Origin: an uncultured Lachnospiraceae bacterium
Lineage (GTDB): Bacteria > Bacillota > Clostridia > Lachnospirales > Lachnospiraceae
Length of the DNA: 64,000 nucleotides
Direction: 5' to 3'
NCBI GenBank assembly: GCA_900542015.1
Contig: UQLY01000003.1
Location: 1-64,000, forward strand
Shown: positions 35,895 through 43,880 of the stretch, one piece after another
Position numbering within the stretch: the first letter of the stretch is position 1
Layout of the letters: each line of letters starts with the position of its first letter
Notes under the pieces: model-generated
What the model was told of the DNA's origin: nothing
Databases searched by the model: none
What the model saw: only the letters and a program-made list of their open reading frames with translations
Made by a program: the position numbers and the translations under genes

Positions 35895-37589
35895 TTAATG
35901 TGCCGGATCAGCACCTCTTCTTTGCAACAGGACGGTACTCTCCACGGTACTTTCATTGTCCCAATCAAGTTCGTACAACTCCTGATTGTTGAAAAATACA
36001 GGAAAACGGAACTTGAGACTTCTTAAAATTCTGCCATCCTCTTGTTCTGCCTCGTAGATATTTACTTCCTCAAGGAAGCTCCTCATAAATGTCTTCTTCT
36101 CCATATCTGTAAATCTGTCGTACAGCTTATCAAAGAATAACAAAAACTGGTATACATTATCACCAGATATCTTTTCCTGTTTAATATTATACAGCCTTGT
36201 CTCCACCGCTTCAATGGAAGTTTCAATTTCCTCTATCTCATCATAGAACTTATCCAGCCTAACCTGCATATCTTCGTATTTCTTATCGTAGTGTTTATCA
36301 GATACAGATAAATTATCCATCTGATTTGCAAGCTTATTCTTTGCACCAGTTACCTGCTTTAATCTGTCTTTTAAGCCTGCATGCTCTCTGTCCAATTCTT
36401 CCGTGTCAATGCTGTTACCAATATGCTTTTGAATCTCCGCCTTGAATTTTTCATTATTCACAAGTTTACGGATTACCTCTTCCACCGCCGCATTAATTTT
36501 GTCCTCATTCCACTGCTTTCGATAAGTACACTTATAACCATTCACATAAGTTCTGTGTTTGCAGGCATAGTAAAAATAATCCTTATAATATCCGCCATCC
36601 GGATGCTTCTTGCGATTCACATTGCCATACATACCGCTACCACACACCGGGCATTTGATAATCCCCGATAGAATATGCTCATGATCCAGACTGTGGGTTT
36701 TGATGTTGGCAACACCGGTTTCCTGTCTCTTTTTGTGTACCTGATTCCACAATTCTTCTGAAACAATTGCCTCGTGAATACCATCATTTAATATATAGTT
36801 ATCCTGCTTTACCACATGATACTCATTCCTTGTTCCGGGAATCTTCTCATTCTTTCTTCTTCCAAAAGCAAGCTTTCCACAATAAACAGGATTATCAACT
36901 ACACCTTTTACAAAGGATGTAGAAAATCCTTCAATGGTATTGTTCTGGCGAAGCTTTTTCTTGTATCCGCTGTTATTTAGGAATGTGGCAATCGCTGCAA
37001 TTCCCATAGTGGTATTGGCAAACTTATCGTAAATAATTCGAATAACCTCAGCTTCATCCTCGGCTATATGCAGTTCACCGTTGATTAACTGATAACCGTA
37101 CGGTGCAAAACCGCCATTCCACTTACCTTCTCTTGCTTTCTGTCTACGTCCTTCCATGGTTTGAACTAATATATTCTCTCGCTCTATTTCAGCTACCGCA
37201 GATAAGACAGAAATCATAAGCTTTCCTGCATCCTTGGAACTATCGATACCATCTTCTACACAGATAAGATTAACACCGAAGTCCTGCATTCTTTGAAGGG
37301 ATGATAATACATCCGCTGCGTTTCGACCAAATCGGGACAACTTGAATACAAGTACAAAATCGACGTTATCTTTGCCGCTTTCGATAGCTTGAAGCATCTG
37401 CTGGAATTGTAGTCTGCCTTCCACGCTTTTGCCGGATTTACCCTCGTCGGAATATTCCCCAGCGATAATCATGTCTTGGTAATCGGCATATTTATGTAAT
37501 TTATCTTTTTGTGCATCTAAGCTGTAACCATCTACCTGCATGGTGGTGGATACACGGGTGTAGATGTAGCATTTGAGTTGTTTTTTCAT
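35895..37589 (-). CDS. Large serine recombinase (site-specific integrase)
   Basis: 564 residues. The resolvase domain has catalytic S14 in YTRVSTTMQVDGYS and the FVLVFKLSRFGRNAADV arginine region. A recombinase domain follows (GKWNGGFAPYGYQL). A zinc ribbon (CPVCGSGMYG ... CKHRTYVNGYKC) and a C-terminal coiled coil complete it. It should catalyse integration and excision of the island. The last residues STVESTVLLQRR resemble the HVETVVLLSQR encoded at the rlmD attachment site, so this gene may end in an attachment-like sequence. It has its own promoter at 37645-37673. Confidence 0.9.
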   Translation of the reverse strand: MKKQLKCYIYTRVSTTMQVDGYSLDAQKDKLHKYADYQDMIIAGEYSDEGKSGKSVEGRLQFQQMLQAIESGKDNVDFVLVFKLSRFGRNAADVLSSLQRMQDFGVNLICVEDGIDSSKDAGKLMISVLSAVAEIERENILVQTMEGRRQKAREGKWNGGFAPYGYQLINGELHIAEDEAEVIRIIYDKFANTTMGIAAIATFLNNSGYKKKLRQNNTIEGFSTSFVKGVVDNPVYCGKLAFGRRKNEKIPGTRNEYHVVKQDNYILNDGIHEAIVSEELWNQVHKKRQETGVANIKTHSLDHEHILSGIIKCPVCGSGMYGNVNRKKHPDGGYYKDYFYYACKHRTYVNGYKCTYRKQWNEDKINAAVEEVIRKLVNNEKFKAEIQKHIGNSIDTEELDREHAGLKDRLKQVTGAKNKLANQMDNLSVSDKHYDKKYEDMQVRLDKFYDEIEEIETSIEAVETRLYNIKQEKISGDNVYQFLLFFDKLYDRFTDMEKKTFMRSFLEEVNIYEAEQEDGRILRSLKFRFPVFFNNQELYELDWDNESTVESTVLLQRRGADPAH

Positions 37590-37644
37590 ATAATCACAAC
37601 CTTTCTGTTGCTAAAGTTAAATATCTTTCTATCGTCCCAACAAA

Positions 37645-37673
37645 ATTATATATCTGTTCCAACTAGATTTCAA
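37645..37673 (-). promoter_or_regulatory. Promoter of the serine recombinase gene
   Basis: TTGAAA (37668-37673) and TATAAT (37645-37650) are spaced 17 bp on the minus strand. The -35 box touches the terminator of the upstream operon. Confidence 0.65.
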
Positions 37674-37706
37674 TAAAAAATAGGCAACCAATAATGAGTG
37701 CCTATT
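37672..37706 (-). terminator. Terminator of the RloAB-HEPN operon
   Basis: AATAGGCA and TGCCTATT form a perfect 8-bp stem around a 12-nt loop, followed by TTTTATT on the minus strand, just behind the HEPN-like gene. Confidence 0.8.
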
Positions 37707-37745
37707 TCTTCAATGAGATACATACTTATCTCTGTATAACTATTT

Positions 37746-38600
37746 TTATTCTAATCCCTCTTTCTTTTGCAGAGAAAATTTCGAATTCGTAAAAATTATT
37801 TCAACAATATCAGAAAAACACGAAAGTACATTATACTTAGTTATGGGTGCTTCGCCAGGGTGTCCAGAATGGCATCTCATTTCAAAGCAACTTACCAATC
37901 TTGTTTTTTGATTAACGTCAATCATTTCCATCCCCTCTAAAATTGCTAAGATATCATTATCAAATACCATCCGTAACTCACTTATAGAATGTACATTTTG
38001 ATTTTTGTTAAACCTCTTAAATCGCCCTGTTGTTTGATTTTTCATATATTCTGATGTAGAATTAAATTTATCAAAACCTACATTCTCTATAACTCTATGT
38101 ATCCTATCAATGGCAGCGCACCACATCAAAACAACTGCAGCTTTATAAAAACCATTTTCCCAACAGCCCAAAGCTTCACACAAATACTCGTTTTCTTCTT
38201 TATCTTTGATTTTATCAAGTAATTCTAAAACTTCACTAGACATTTTATTTACTACTACATCACTTTCATATGTATGGGTTTGCAAGAAAATGATAATTTC
38301 ACTTTTGTAGTTATGCCTAATTATATCCATTTGTCTCAAATACGAACTACGTCGACTATTAGTACTTGATAATTTCAACAATTCTTCAAATGCACCATTA
38401 TATTTGTCCAATACTTCTTTTGATACATTATACATAGATAATGATTTTGCATAATCCGAAAACCATTTCGCCGACATATAATTTATCTGGTTCCTTTGTT
38501 CTCTATTTGTGATTTGCACCGTACTAGATTTATTAACCAAATTCCACAGTGTTTCAAAATCATCAAAGTATTTTTTAAGGTTCTTTATTAATTCATCCAT
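37746..38600 (-). CDS. HEPN-like protein, last gene of the RloAB operon
   Basis: 284 residues, helical, no membrane segment. The C-terminal motif EMRCHSGHPGEAPITKYNV (R242, H247) is the R-x4-H-P pattern of a HEPN ribonuclease-like group, with an aromatic/hydrophobic helix after it. A helix with CAAIDRIHRVIENVGF lies upstream, as in similar proteins. Its start is 2 bp behind the stop of the 209-residue gene, so the two are translationally linked. A ribonuclease effector role is inferred, not shown. Confidence 0.6.
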   Translation of the reverse strand: MDELIKNLKKYFDDFETLWNLVNKSSTVQITNREQRNQINYMSAKWFSDYAKSLSMYNVSKEVLDKYNGAFEELLKLSSTNSRRSSYLRQMDIIRHNYKSEIIIFLQTHTYESDVVVNKMSSEVLELLDKIKDKEENEYLCEALGCWENGFYKAAVVLMWCAAIDRIHRVIENVGFDKFNSTSEYMKNQTTGRFKRFNKNQNVHSISELRMVFDNDILAILEGMEMIDVNQKTRLVSCFEMRCHSGHPGEAPITKYNVLSCFSDIVEIIFTNSKFSLQKKEGLE

Positions 38601-38602
38601 AT

Positions 38603-39232
38603 TTATATTTCCTTAGCCAACTCTGATATGATTTTTGCCAATTCTTTCTTTCCCTCTATTGAAAGACTATAATTTGCATTTTTATCATATTTATCATTAA
38701 AATTGTCAATAAAACTACTATTCTTTTTAAAATTCGTTGAGAAATTTGGCATATCGTAACATTTCATAGCCTGACATCTCTGACGTACTACTTCACCATT
38801 AAAAGTCATATCTCCATTAGGATCGGAAAAAGAATTTTCAAATGCAGTCAATAAAGCAATTCTCATTTGACATTCACTCATTTTGGTACTTCCCAATGTT
38901 TCATATAAAGGCATTAATTTATCATTTTCCTTATAATAAAGATTATTAATGTCCGAAATACTTATTCCATTAGTACTCATAAATTTCTGAACTTTAATAT
39001 GGAAATCTGTTTGCTTTATTTCATCTGTCTGGATACTTTCTTCTGTATATCCAACATCAATATTTTTACTTTCTTCTACAATCTGTTGTTGTTTGATTTC
39101 AGGCTTTTCCCCTCTATAATCCGTTATATACTGATTAAGTAAAATTTCAAAACATCTTTCTTGAAATTTTTCTGGACACTGCTGCACAACCTCGATAATA
39201 TTCTTAATTTCTTCCTTTAACTCTAAATACAT
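38603..39232 (-). CDS. Uncharacterised 209-residue protein of the RloAB operon
   Basis: The ATG at 39232 is chosen because GGAGG lies 8 nt upstream; longer readings overlap rloB. The N-terminal ~60 residues are helical and charged, and a linker rich in Glu and Gln follows. The C-terminal half (MSECQMRIALLTAFENSF, and RQRCQAMKCYDMPNFSTNFK) looks like a small globular domain, possibly with a helix-turn-helix end. No family recognised. The gap to rloB is 13 bp, and to the HEPN-like gene 2 bp. Confidence 0.65.
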   Translation of the reverse strand: MYLELKEEIKNIIEVVQQCPEKFQERCFEILLNQYITDYRGEKPEIKQQQIVEESKNIDVGYTEESIQTDEIKQTDFHIKVQKFMSTNGISISDINNLYYKENDKLMPLYETLGSTKMSECQMRIALLTAFENSFSDPNGDMTFNGEVVRQRCQAMKCYDMPNFSTNFKKNSSFIDNFNDKYDKNANYSLSIEGKKELAKIISELAKEI

Positions 39233-39245
39233 TAATACTTCCTCC

Positions 39246-39893
39246 TTATTTGATAATTTTTCCCTTAATCTCTCCCACCAGTTCATGCACCGTCGTACAC
39301 GGACACATCTCCGATGGCTTTGTTTTACCTTCTCTGATACACTGCTCCAGCTTCTGCTGTGCTATCTGAATTGCCTTTTCCTCGTCACCTGCTTTGCAAA
39401 GTTTTCCATACATCAGCTCATCAGCCTTGGAATACTTCTGTCCGGTCTTAGTTTCATATACCCGTCCAAAATCCGAACAACATGTCCATGAATCTTGGAT
39501 TGCTGGCATGGAACCAAAGTAAGCATACATCCATATTTCAAAACATGGATTAGACCAGCCCACCTGTATTCCTTTACTCACTGCCTCTGCAATAATCTCG
39601 TCAAATCCCTGCACTTGATCTCTGTCAAATACAATCCAAGGTATACGATATTGTGCATCATAAGCAGTGAGTTCCAGACATTTATCAATCATGGCACGAG
39701 TTTTTGTCTCTACCACCTTTATTACGAGCTTGTTTCTCACATCCTCCGGCAAAGCCTGATGGAGTCCTGTGAAGAAACATCGCTCTGTAGCTTCTGTATC
39801 CGTAACAATCAAATAGTAACCCAATTCCGGCACCTTGAATTGTTTTCTCTGCTCACGAGTTTTTCTGTTACCTGTTCTGTCCTTCTTTGCCAT
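39246..39893 (-). CDS. rloB: RloB-like protein
   Basis: 215 residues from the ATG at 39893, one base past the rloA stop and with GGGAGG 6 nt upstream. The opening KVPELGYYLIVTDTEATERC resembles the first strand of a TOPRIM-like fold. IPWIVFDRDQVQGFDEII supplies the acidic DxD pair, and VGWSNPCFEIWMYAYFG is the conserved RloB stretch. RloB partners an AAA ATPase in phage-exclusion type loci and is thought to be the nuclease-like effector. Confidence 0.82.
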   Translation of the reverse strand: MAKKDRTGNRKTREQRKQFKVPELGYYLIVTDTEATERCFFTGLHQALPEDVRNKLVIKVVETKTRAMIDKCLELTAYDAQYRIPWIVFDRDQVQGFDEIIAEAVSKGIQVGWSNPCFEIWMYAYFGSMPAIQDSWTCCSDFGRVYETKTGQKYSKADELMYGKLCKAGDEEKAIQIAQQKLEQCIREGKTKPSEMCPCTTVHELVGEIKGKIIK

Positions 39894-39894
39894 C

Positions 39895-41151
39895 CTAATC
39901 CTCCCTAAAAATATCAATACTCTTTAAGGTAGGAATCGCACCATACTTTCCAATCAGATAATTCTTCTCATAGCTTTCATCCTTACGGATACGAGCGCCA
40001 TCCTCGTCTACGAAATCTGCCAATGAATACAATGTAGAAACACCCTCTTCATCCTTCTCCACAAACCAAATTTCATCACGGCGTAAAAGCTGATTAGACA
40101 GCTGCCATGTGTCATGAGTAGTAAACACAAGCTGAGCATGGTTTGTATTTATCTCCGGATTTAAGAATGTTAGCAAGAAGTTTCTTACAAGTAACGGATG
40201 CAGACGAGCATTTAATTCATCAATGAAGAATACACTGCCCTTCTCCAGTACTTCCTGCAATTCCGGATATAAAGCAAACATCTTCAATGTACCTGCTGAT
40301 TCTAACTCCAACGGAATCTCCGCCATTTCATCCGAACCAATCATCTTATGCAGTGCATTAATCTTATACTTTTCTTCTTTAGAATCTCCTTCCTGGGGAA
40401 CCTTTTCGATTCGGAAGTCTCTGATATGCTCATCAAAGGATGCAAAATATTCTACAACCTTCTGCTGAACATTCTTGTCGTTCACAAATCCCTTCGGCAA
40501 TCTGCGGGACATAAAGAAGTTTGTAAATGGGTCACCAAAATCCGCAAACTCATTTGAAAGGAACCAATCTCTAATTGCCTTACACTTACCAATCTTCAGC
40601 TTTGCTCCCAAAGACACAATGAGTACCTGCTTTTCCAAAGCTACCTGAATATTATCTCTGCTGTTTTTCGGAAATCCGGACAAATCTAACTCATCTGCAT
40701 TACGGTAAAAAACTGTACTGTACTTTCTTGCAGTCTTTGCCTTAGAATTTAACCATTCTTCTGTTACACCTTCTTTGTCGATGCAGAATCCATAGTTATA
40801 TGTCTTCTCAGCCTTATCTCCCGGCAATGTAAAATATACCTCAAAACTAGACTCTGCATTTGCTGATGTGGTATCAAACAAAAACGGTGTCGGTCTGAAA
40901 TGCTCAAACTTTTCCTCTTCATCACCGTACTTAAATGAATCTGCAACATAATCAGACATATATTCAAAAGCGTTGTATATATTAGACTTTCCACTTGCAT
41001 TTGAACCATAAATAGCAGCAACCGGCAAAATTTTCTCACTACCAATCGTCACTACTCTGTCTGAGAACTCGGTCATCTTTGTAGCAGATAAATCTAAAGT
41101 AGCCTCTTCTCTAAAGGATTTGAAATTTTTAAAATTAAACTGAATTAACAT
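39895..41151 (-). CDS. rloA: RloA-type AAA ATPase
   Basis: 418 residues from the ATG at 41151 (GAGG 8 nt upstream, promoter at 41183-41210). Walker A is IYGSNASGKSNIYNAF (49-56 core). The Walker B region is VFFIDELNARLHPLLVRNF, and VFTTHDTWQLSN is the following histidine switch. The fold is the overcoming-lysogenisation/RecF-like ATPase used as a sensor or regulator by RloB-type effectors. It heads a four-gene operon ending at 37746. Confidence 0.85.
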   Translation of the reverse strand: MLIQFNFKNFKSFREEATLDLSATKMTEFSDRVVTIGSEKILPVAAIYGSNASGKSNIYNAFEYMSDYVADSFKYGDEEEKFEHFRPTPFLFDTTSANAESSFEVYFTLPGDKAEKTYNYGFCIDKEGVTEEWLNSKAKTARKYSTVFYRNADELDLSGFPKNSRDNIQVALEKQVLIVSLGAKLKIGKCKAIRDWFLSNEFADFGDPFTNFFMSRRLPKGFVNDKNVQQKVVEYFASFDEHIRDFRIEKVPQEGDSKEEKYKINALHKMIGSDEMAEIPLELESAGTLKMFALYPELQEVLEKGSVFFIDELNARLHPLLVRNFLLTFLNPEINTNHAQLVFTTHDTWQLSNQLLRRDEIWFVEKDEEGVSTLYSLADFVDEDGARIRKDESYEKNYLIGKYGAIPTLKSIDIFRED

Positions 41152-41182
41152 GATTGCTACCTCACCTTCTTTTCTACTTTCT

Positions 41183-41210
41183 ATTATATGCGGTTTTTGA
41201 AATAAATCAA
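41183..41210 (-). promoter_or_regulatory. Promoter of the rloAB-HEPN operon
   Basis: TTGATT (41205-41210) and TATAAT (41183-41188) spaced 16 bp on the minus strand, about 30 bp upstream of the rloA start. Confidence 0.65.
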
Positions 41211-41262
41211 CCCTCAAATGTGACTTTTTCTCATTTTAATGTATTTTTTTATGTTGCAATAT

Positions 41263-41303
41263 TAAAAAATCACTCAACTTGCACTTTGTACAAATCAAGT
41301 GAT
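41263..41303 (-). terminator. Terminator separating the mob region from rloA
   Basis: AATCACTTGA and a matching TTGAGTGATT arm pair on the minus strand, followed by TTTTTAAT. It isolates the rlo operon from upstream transcription. From 41304 to 41496 there is only a short ATTTGC-TTC-GCAAAT hairpin and no gene. Confidence 0.65.
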
Positions 41304-41496
41304 TCCTCATTGTTTAATCCGTATCATTATTTTCAATTCTTTATTCAAATACTTTTTTGAACGCTCTTTCGTATGTATCACATCCCGCTTAATCAATGAA
41401 CCCTCGCCATGCAAAATTTGCTTCGCAAATGGCTCGGTCTACATATCAAGTCTTCGATGAACACTTGTTACAAATTTCGCAGGATGCCGGTAACCC

Positions 41497-41691
41497 TTAT
41501 GCAACTTCCATAAACCGCTCCAGAAATCTCTTCGCATAAGTCTCATACCGAAGTCTTTTTCCTTCTGCATCATCACGCCAAGTTTCCGGGTCAAACTGAA
41601 GCTCTACAGCTATATCACGCAAAACCTCCAGACCGTACTTCTCCATCATCTCAGCAAGAAATGTGCAGCAGCGTTCAAATTCCTTATTCAA
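41497..41691 (-). CDS. Small 64-residue element protein
   Basis: A TTG start with AAGGAGG upstream gives MNKEFERCCTFLAEMMEKYG and a helical, charged remainder. The family is not recognised. The preceding ~100 bp (41692-41800) encode an open stretch FSVARLYHLEKNYQNYFEKM ending just before this start, which looks like the C-terminus of a deleted gene, probably from the mobilisation region. Confidence 0.5.
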   Translation of the reverse strand: MNKEFERCCTFLAEMMEKYGLEVLRDIAVELQFDPETWRDDAEGKRLRYETYAKRFLERFMEVA

Positions 41692-41808
41692 AGCTTCCCT
41701 CCTTCCTTAGTCGCTTCTGCATCTTTTCAAAATAATTCTGATAATTCTTTTCTAGATGATACAGCCTCGCTACGGAAAAGGCAATATTTTTGATTCAAAA
41801 AATTCCGC

Positions 41809-42156
41809 TTACATATTTCCGGACTTTCTTTCACTTATCACTTCGTAAACCTTATTCACTTCTACATTCAACTTTCTCATATATGCCACCAGCTGTTCCT
41901 TATCTGTCTCTGAATATAAACCGGAATTATTATTATGTACAATCTGATTAATATTCGTACCAATGTGATTTACTTCATTGATAAGCTCCCTCAATAAAAT
42001 CCTCATCTCCGGATAATCCGTAGGTTTCTGCGATATCATAAACCTCAGATACTTGGACTCGGTCATATTCATCTTCTCTGCTTTTTCTGCCAGCTCTGCG
42101 GCTTCCTCCGGACTCAAACGAAACTTCTTTACAAGACTTAATCTGCCTTGGGACAT
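41809..42156 (-). CDS. mobC: MobC-like relaxosome protein
   Basis: 115 residues. The N-terminal helix-turn-helix-like part (FRLSPEEAAELAEKAEKMNM) and the conserved C-terminal block NEVNHIGTNINQIVHNNN are typical of MobC proteins, which help a relaxase melt oriT. A relaxase gene normally follows, but only short remnants lie between here and rloA. The element may therefore need a relaxase in trans. The oriT-like repeats lie directly upstream. Confidence 0.8.
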   Translation of the reverse strand: MSQGRLSLVKKFRLSPEEAAELAEKAEKMNMTESKYLRFMISQKPTDYPEMRILLRELINEVNHIGTNINQIVHNNNSGLYSETDKEQLVAYMRKLNVEVNKVYEVISERKSGNM

Positions 42157-42221
42157 GCCATTGCCTACCTTCTACAGTTCTGCTCAAAATTCATACTGAT
42201 AATTTCTCATGGTGTCTTCTG

Positions 42222-42282
42222 CTAGATACGCATTTTGTATATCCATTGCAAAATGCATCTAGTTAGGGGCAAAATCCCCTAA
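42222..42282. other. oriT-like inverted repeats upstream of mobC
   Basis: CTAGATACGCATTTTG (42222-42237) faces CAAAATGCATCTAG (42249-42262), identical except for a two-base insertion. TTAGGGG (42263-42269) faces CCCCTAA (42276-42282). Location and structure fit an origin of transfer for the MobC-type system. Confidence 0.5.
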
Positions 42283-42302
42283 AACCCCTGATATTTATAT
42301 AG

Positions 42303-42520
42303 GTGTGTCACTTTTTGACGCACTTTTTGAAAAAGTACGCCTCTTTTTGACACACCTTTTGGAAAAGTGCTCCACTTTTTGGCACACCTTTTTTGATGAT
42401 AATTTTTCGTGCCTTGGATGGTGTGTCACTTTTTGACACCCTTTTCGGAAAAGTGCTCCACTTTTTGACACACCTTTGGAAAAATGGCGCCACTTTTTGA
42501 CGCACCTTTTCAAATTCACA
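42303..42520. repeat. Iteron-like repeats CACTTTTTGACRCACC
   Basis: About six copies of a 16-bp motif with variants lie here, most about 32 bp apart and separated by a GGAAAAGTGCTC-type spacer. Repeats of this kind bind Rep or Mob proteins at origins. The apparent lysine/serine-rich frames across them are simply the translation of the repeats. Confidence 0.7.
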
Positions 42521-42582
42521 AGTATCATTCAGAAACTACGTCTTCAATAATCTGCTTATCCATTTTATTGCTTACCTATGTA

Positions 42583-43860
42583 TTACCGAAACACGTACAT
42601 CATAATATATTCTTCTTCGTTTTCATCAATAATCTCGAAGCCAACATTTTTGTACATCTTCACTGCATAGTTTGCTTTCTGTACTGCCAAGGAAGTTTTC
42701 TGATACCCTCTTTCTTTTAACTCTTCCAACATCCGTTTCATCAGCATAGTTCCAATCCCAAGACCTCGATACTCTCTATATAACGATATGGCAAAAGACG
42801 GAACACCATCTTCTACATGTCCATAATCATCCATATTACGAACCCAGACAGCACCGACTATCTTTTTGTCAACTTCAGCAACAAAACAAATATCTCCTTC
42901 CTGCTTGCCAAAATCCTGCACATAAATCTGTAATTCCGGTGCATTTATAATCTCTTTTGGCGGTGCATCTACACCTTCTGGAATGAAAATTGCTTCATAC
43001 AGGAAATCATCTAGCAATGCTATTTCCTTGTTGTTCATATGCCTTATATTATAACTGATTTTATTATGAAAACCAATCAAAGTTCTAATTTGATTTACAT
43101 CATATTCTTTAGCTGGAAGAATAACTGCATTTTTACCTATTATTTCTTTTACTATACGTAATTCTAACTCTTGCCTGTGTTTAAAATGACTGATCATATC
43201 CTCAAAAGCACTACATTCATGTTTCCTCCCATAGGGAGAGTTCACCAAATATTCTAACATCATCTGATACCATAACTCATTTCCATTCTCATCACAGCGT
43301 TCTTTTTGAATTATTTTAATATTCTCTTCCAACTTATCACTATAGAGATAAAATAATATAAACTTCTTTGCATCAATGCACCTAAATAAATTGCGATAGA
43401 ACTCTATAATTTCTTCATCACTAAGCATATGAAACAAAATAAAATCCTCTATTACATTTTGAAAGAAAGAACATTCAAATAAATATCCTGTATCTGTAAA
43501 ATTTTTAAACCTTGTTACTATAATTTCCTTTAGCTCCGCCAAAGTTTTTCGCCCATTATAGACTTCATAATTCTCCAAATCTTTATAAAATCCCGGAATA
43601 TCCGTAATTATCCTAGTGTAAGTAATGATATAATTCTCTTGTTCCCTAACTGTATTTTTTATAATTTCATCCCTTATCGAATTGTATTTTTGCAAAACAG
43701 CCTCATATTCCTTCTTCGACATTAAAGCACACCAAGCCAATTCTATCGGAGAATAATCTCCTTCCCTACATACATGTAACTCAGGATTAAACTTCACAAT
43801 ATTATTTATCAGCGTGCTTTTTCCTGATCCTTGAATACCTTCAACAAATATATTTTTCAT
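42583..43860 (-). CDS. P-loop kinase-like domain fused to a GNAT acetyltransferase
   Basis: 425 residues. Walker A is at the N-terminus (FVEGIQGSGKSTLINNI), as in small-molecule or nucleoside kinases. From about 285 a GNAT domain follows: FVAEVDKKIVGAVWVRNM and the acetyl-CoA loop EYRGLGIGTMLMKRMLEEL, then LAVQKANYAVKMYKNVGF. It is 20 bp behind the Lsa-type gene and is probably co-expressed with it. A combined modification activity against an antibiotic or related compound is an attractive guess, but nothing in the sequence proves it. Confidence 0.75.
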   Translation of the reverse strand: MKNIFVEGIQGSGKSTLINNIVKFNPELHVCREGDYSPIELAWCALMSKKEYEAVLQKYNSIRDEIIKNTVREQENYIITYTRIITDIPGFYKDLENYEVYNGRKTLAELKEIIVTRFKNFTDTGYLFECSFFQNVIEDFILFHMLSDEEIIEFYRNLFRCIDAKKFILFYLYSDKLEENIKIIQKERCDENGNELWYQMMLEYLVNSPYGRKHECSAFEDMISHFKHRQELELRIVKEIIGKNAVILPAKEYDVNQIRTLIGFHNKISYNIRHMNNKEIALLDDFLYEAIFIPEGVDAPPKEIINAPELQIYVQDFGKQEGDICFVAEVDKKIVGAVWVRNMDDYGHVEDGVPSFAISLYREYRGLGIGTMLMKRMLEELKERGYQKTSLAVQKANYAVKMYKNVGFEIIDENEEEYIMMYVFR

Positions 43861-43880
43861 AAAGCAAATCTCCTATCAAA

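Noticed and set aside
42303..42520. Possible CRISPR array
   Set aside because: Repeats are short and variable, spacers are nearly identical and no cas genes are near.
42295..42528. Lys/Ser-rich frames in the repeat region
   Set aside because: They are direct translations of the iteron-like repeats in two frames, without a ribosome site.
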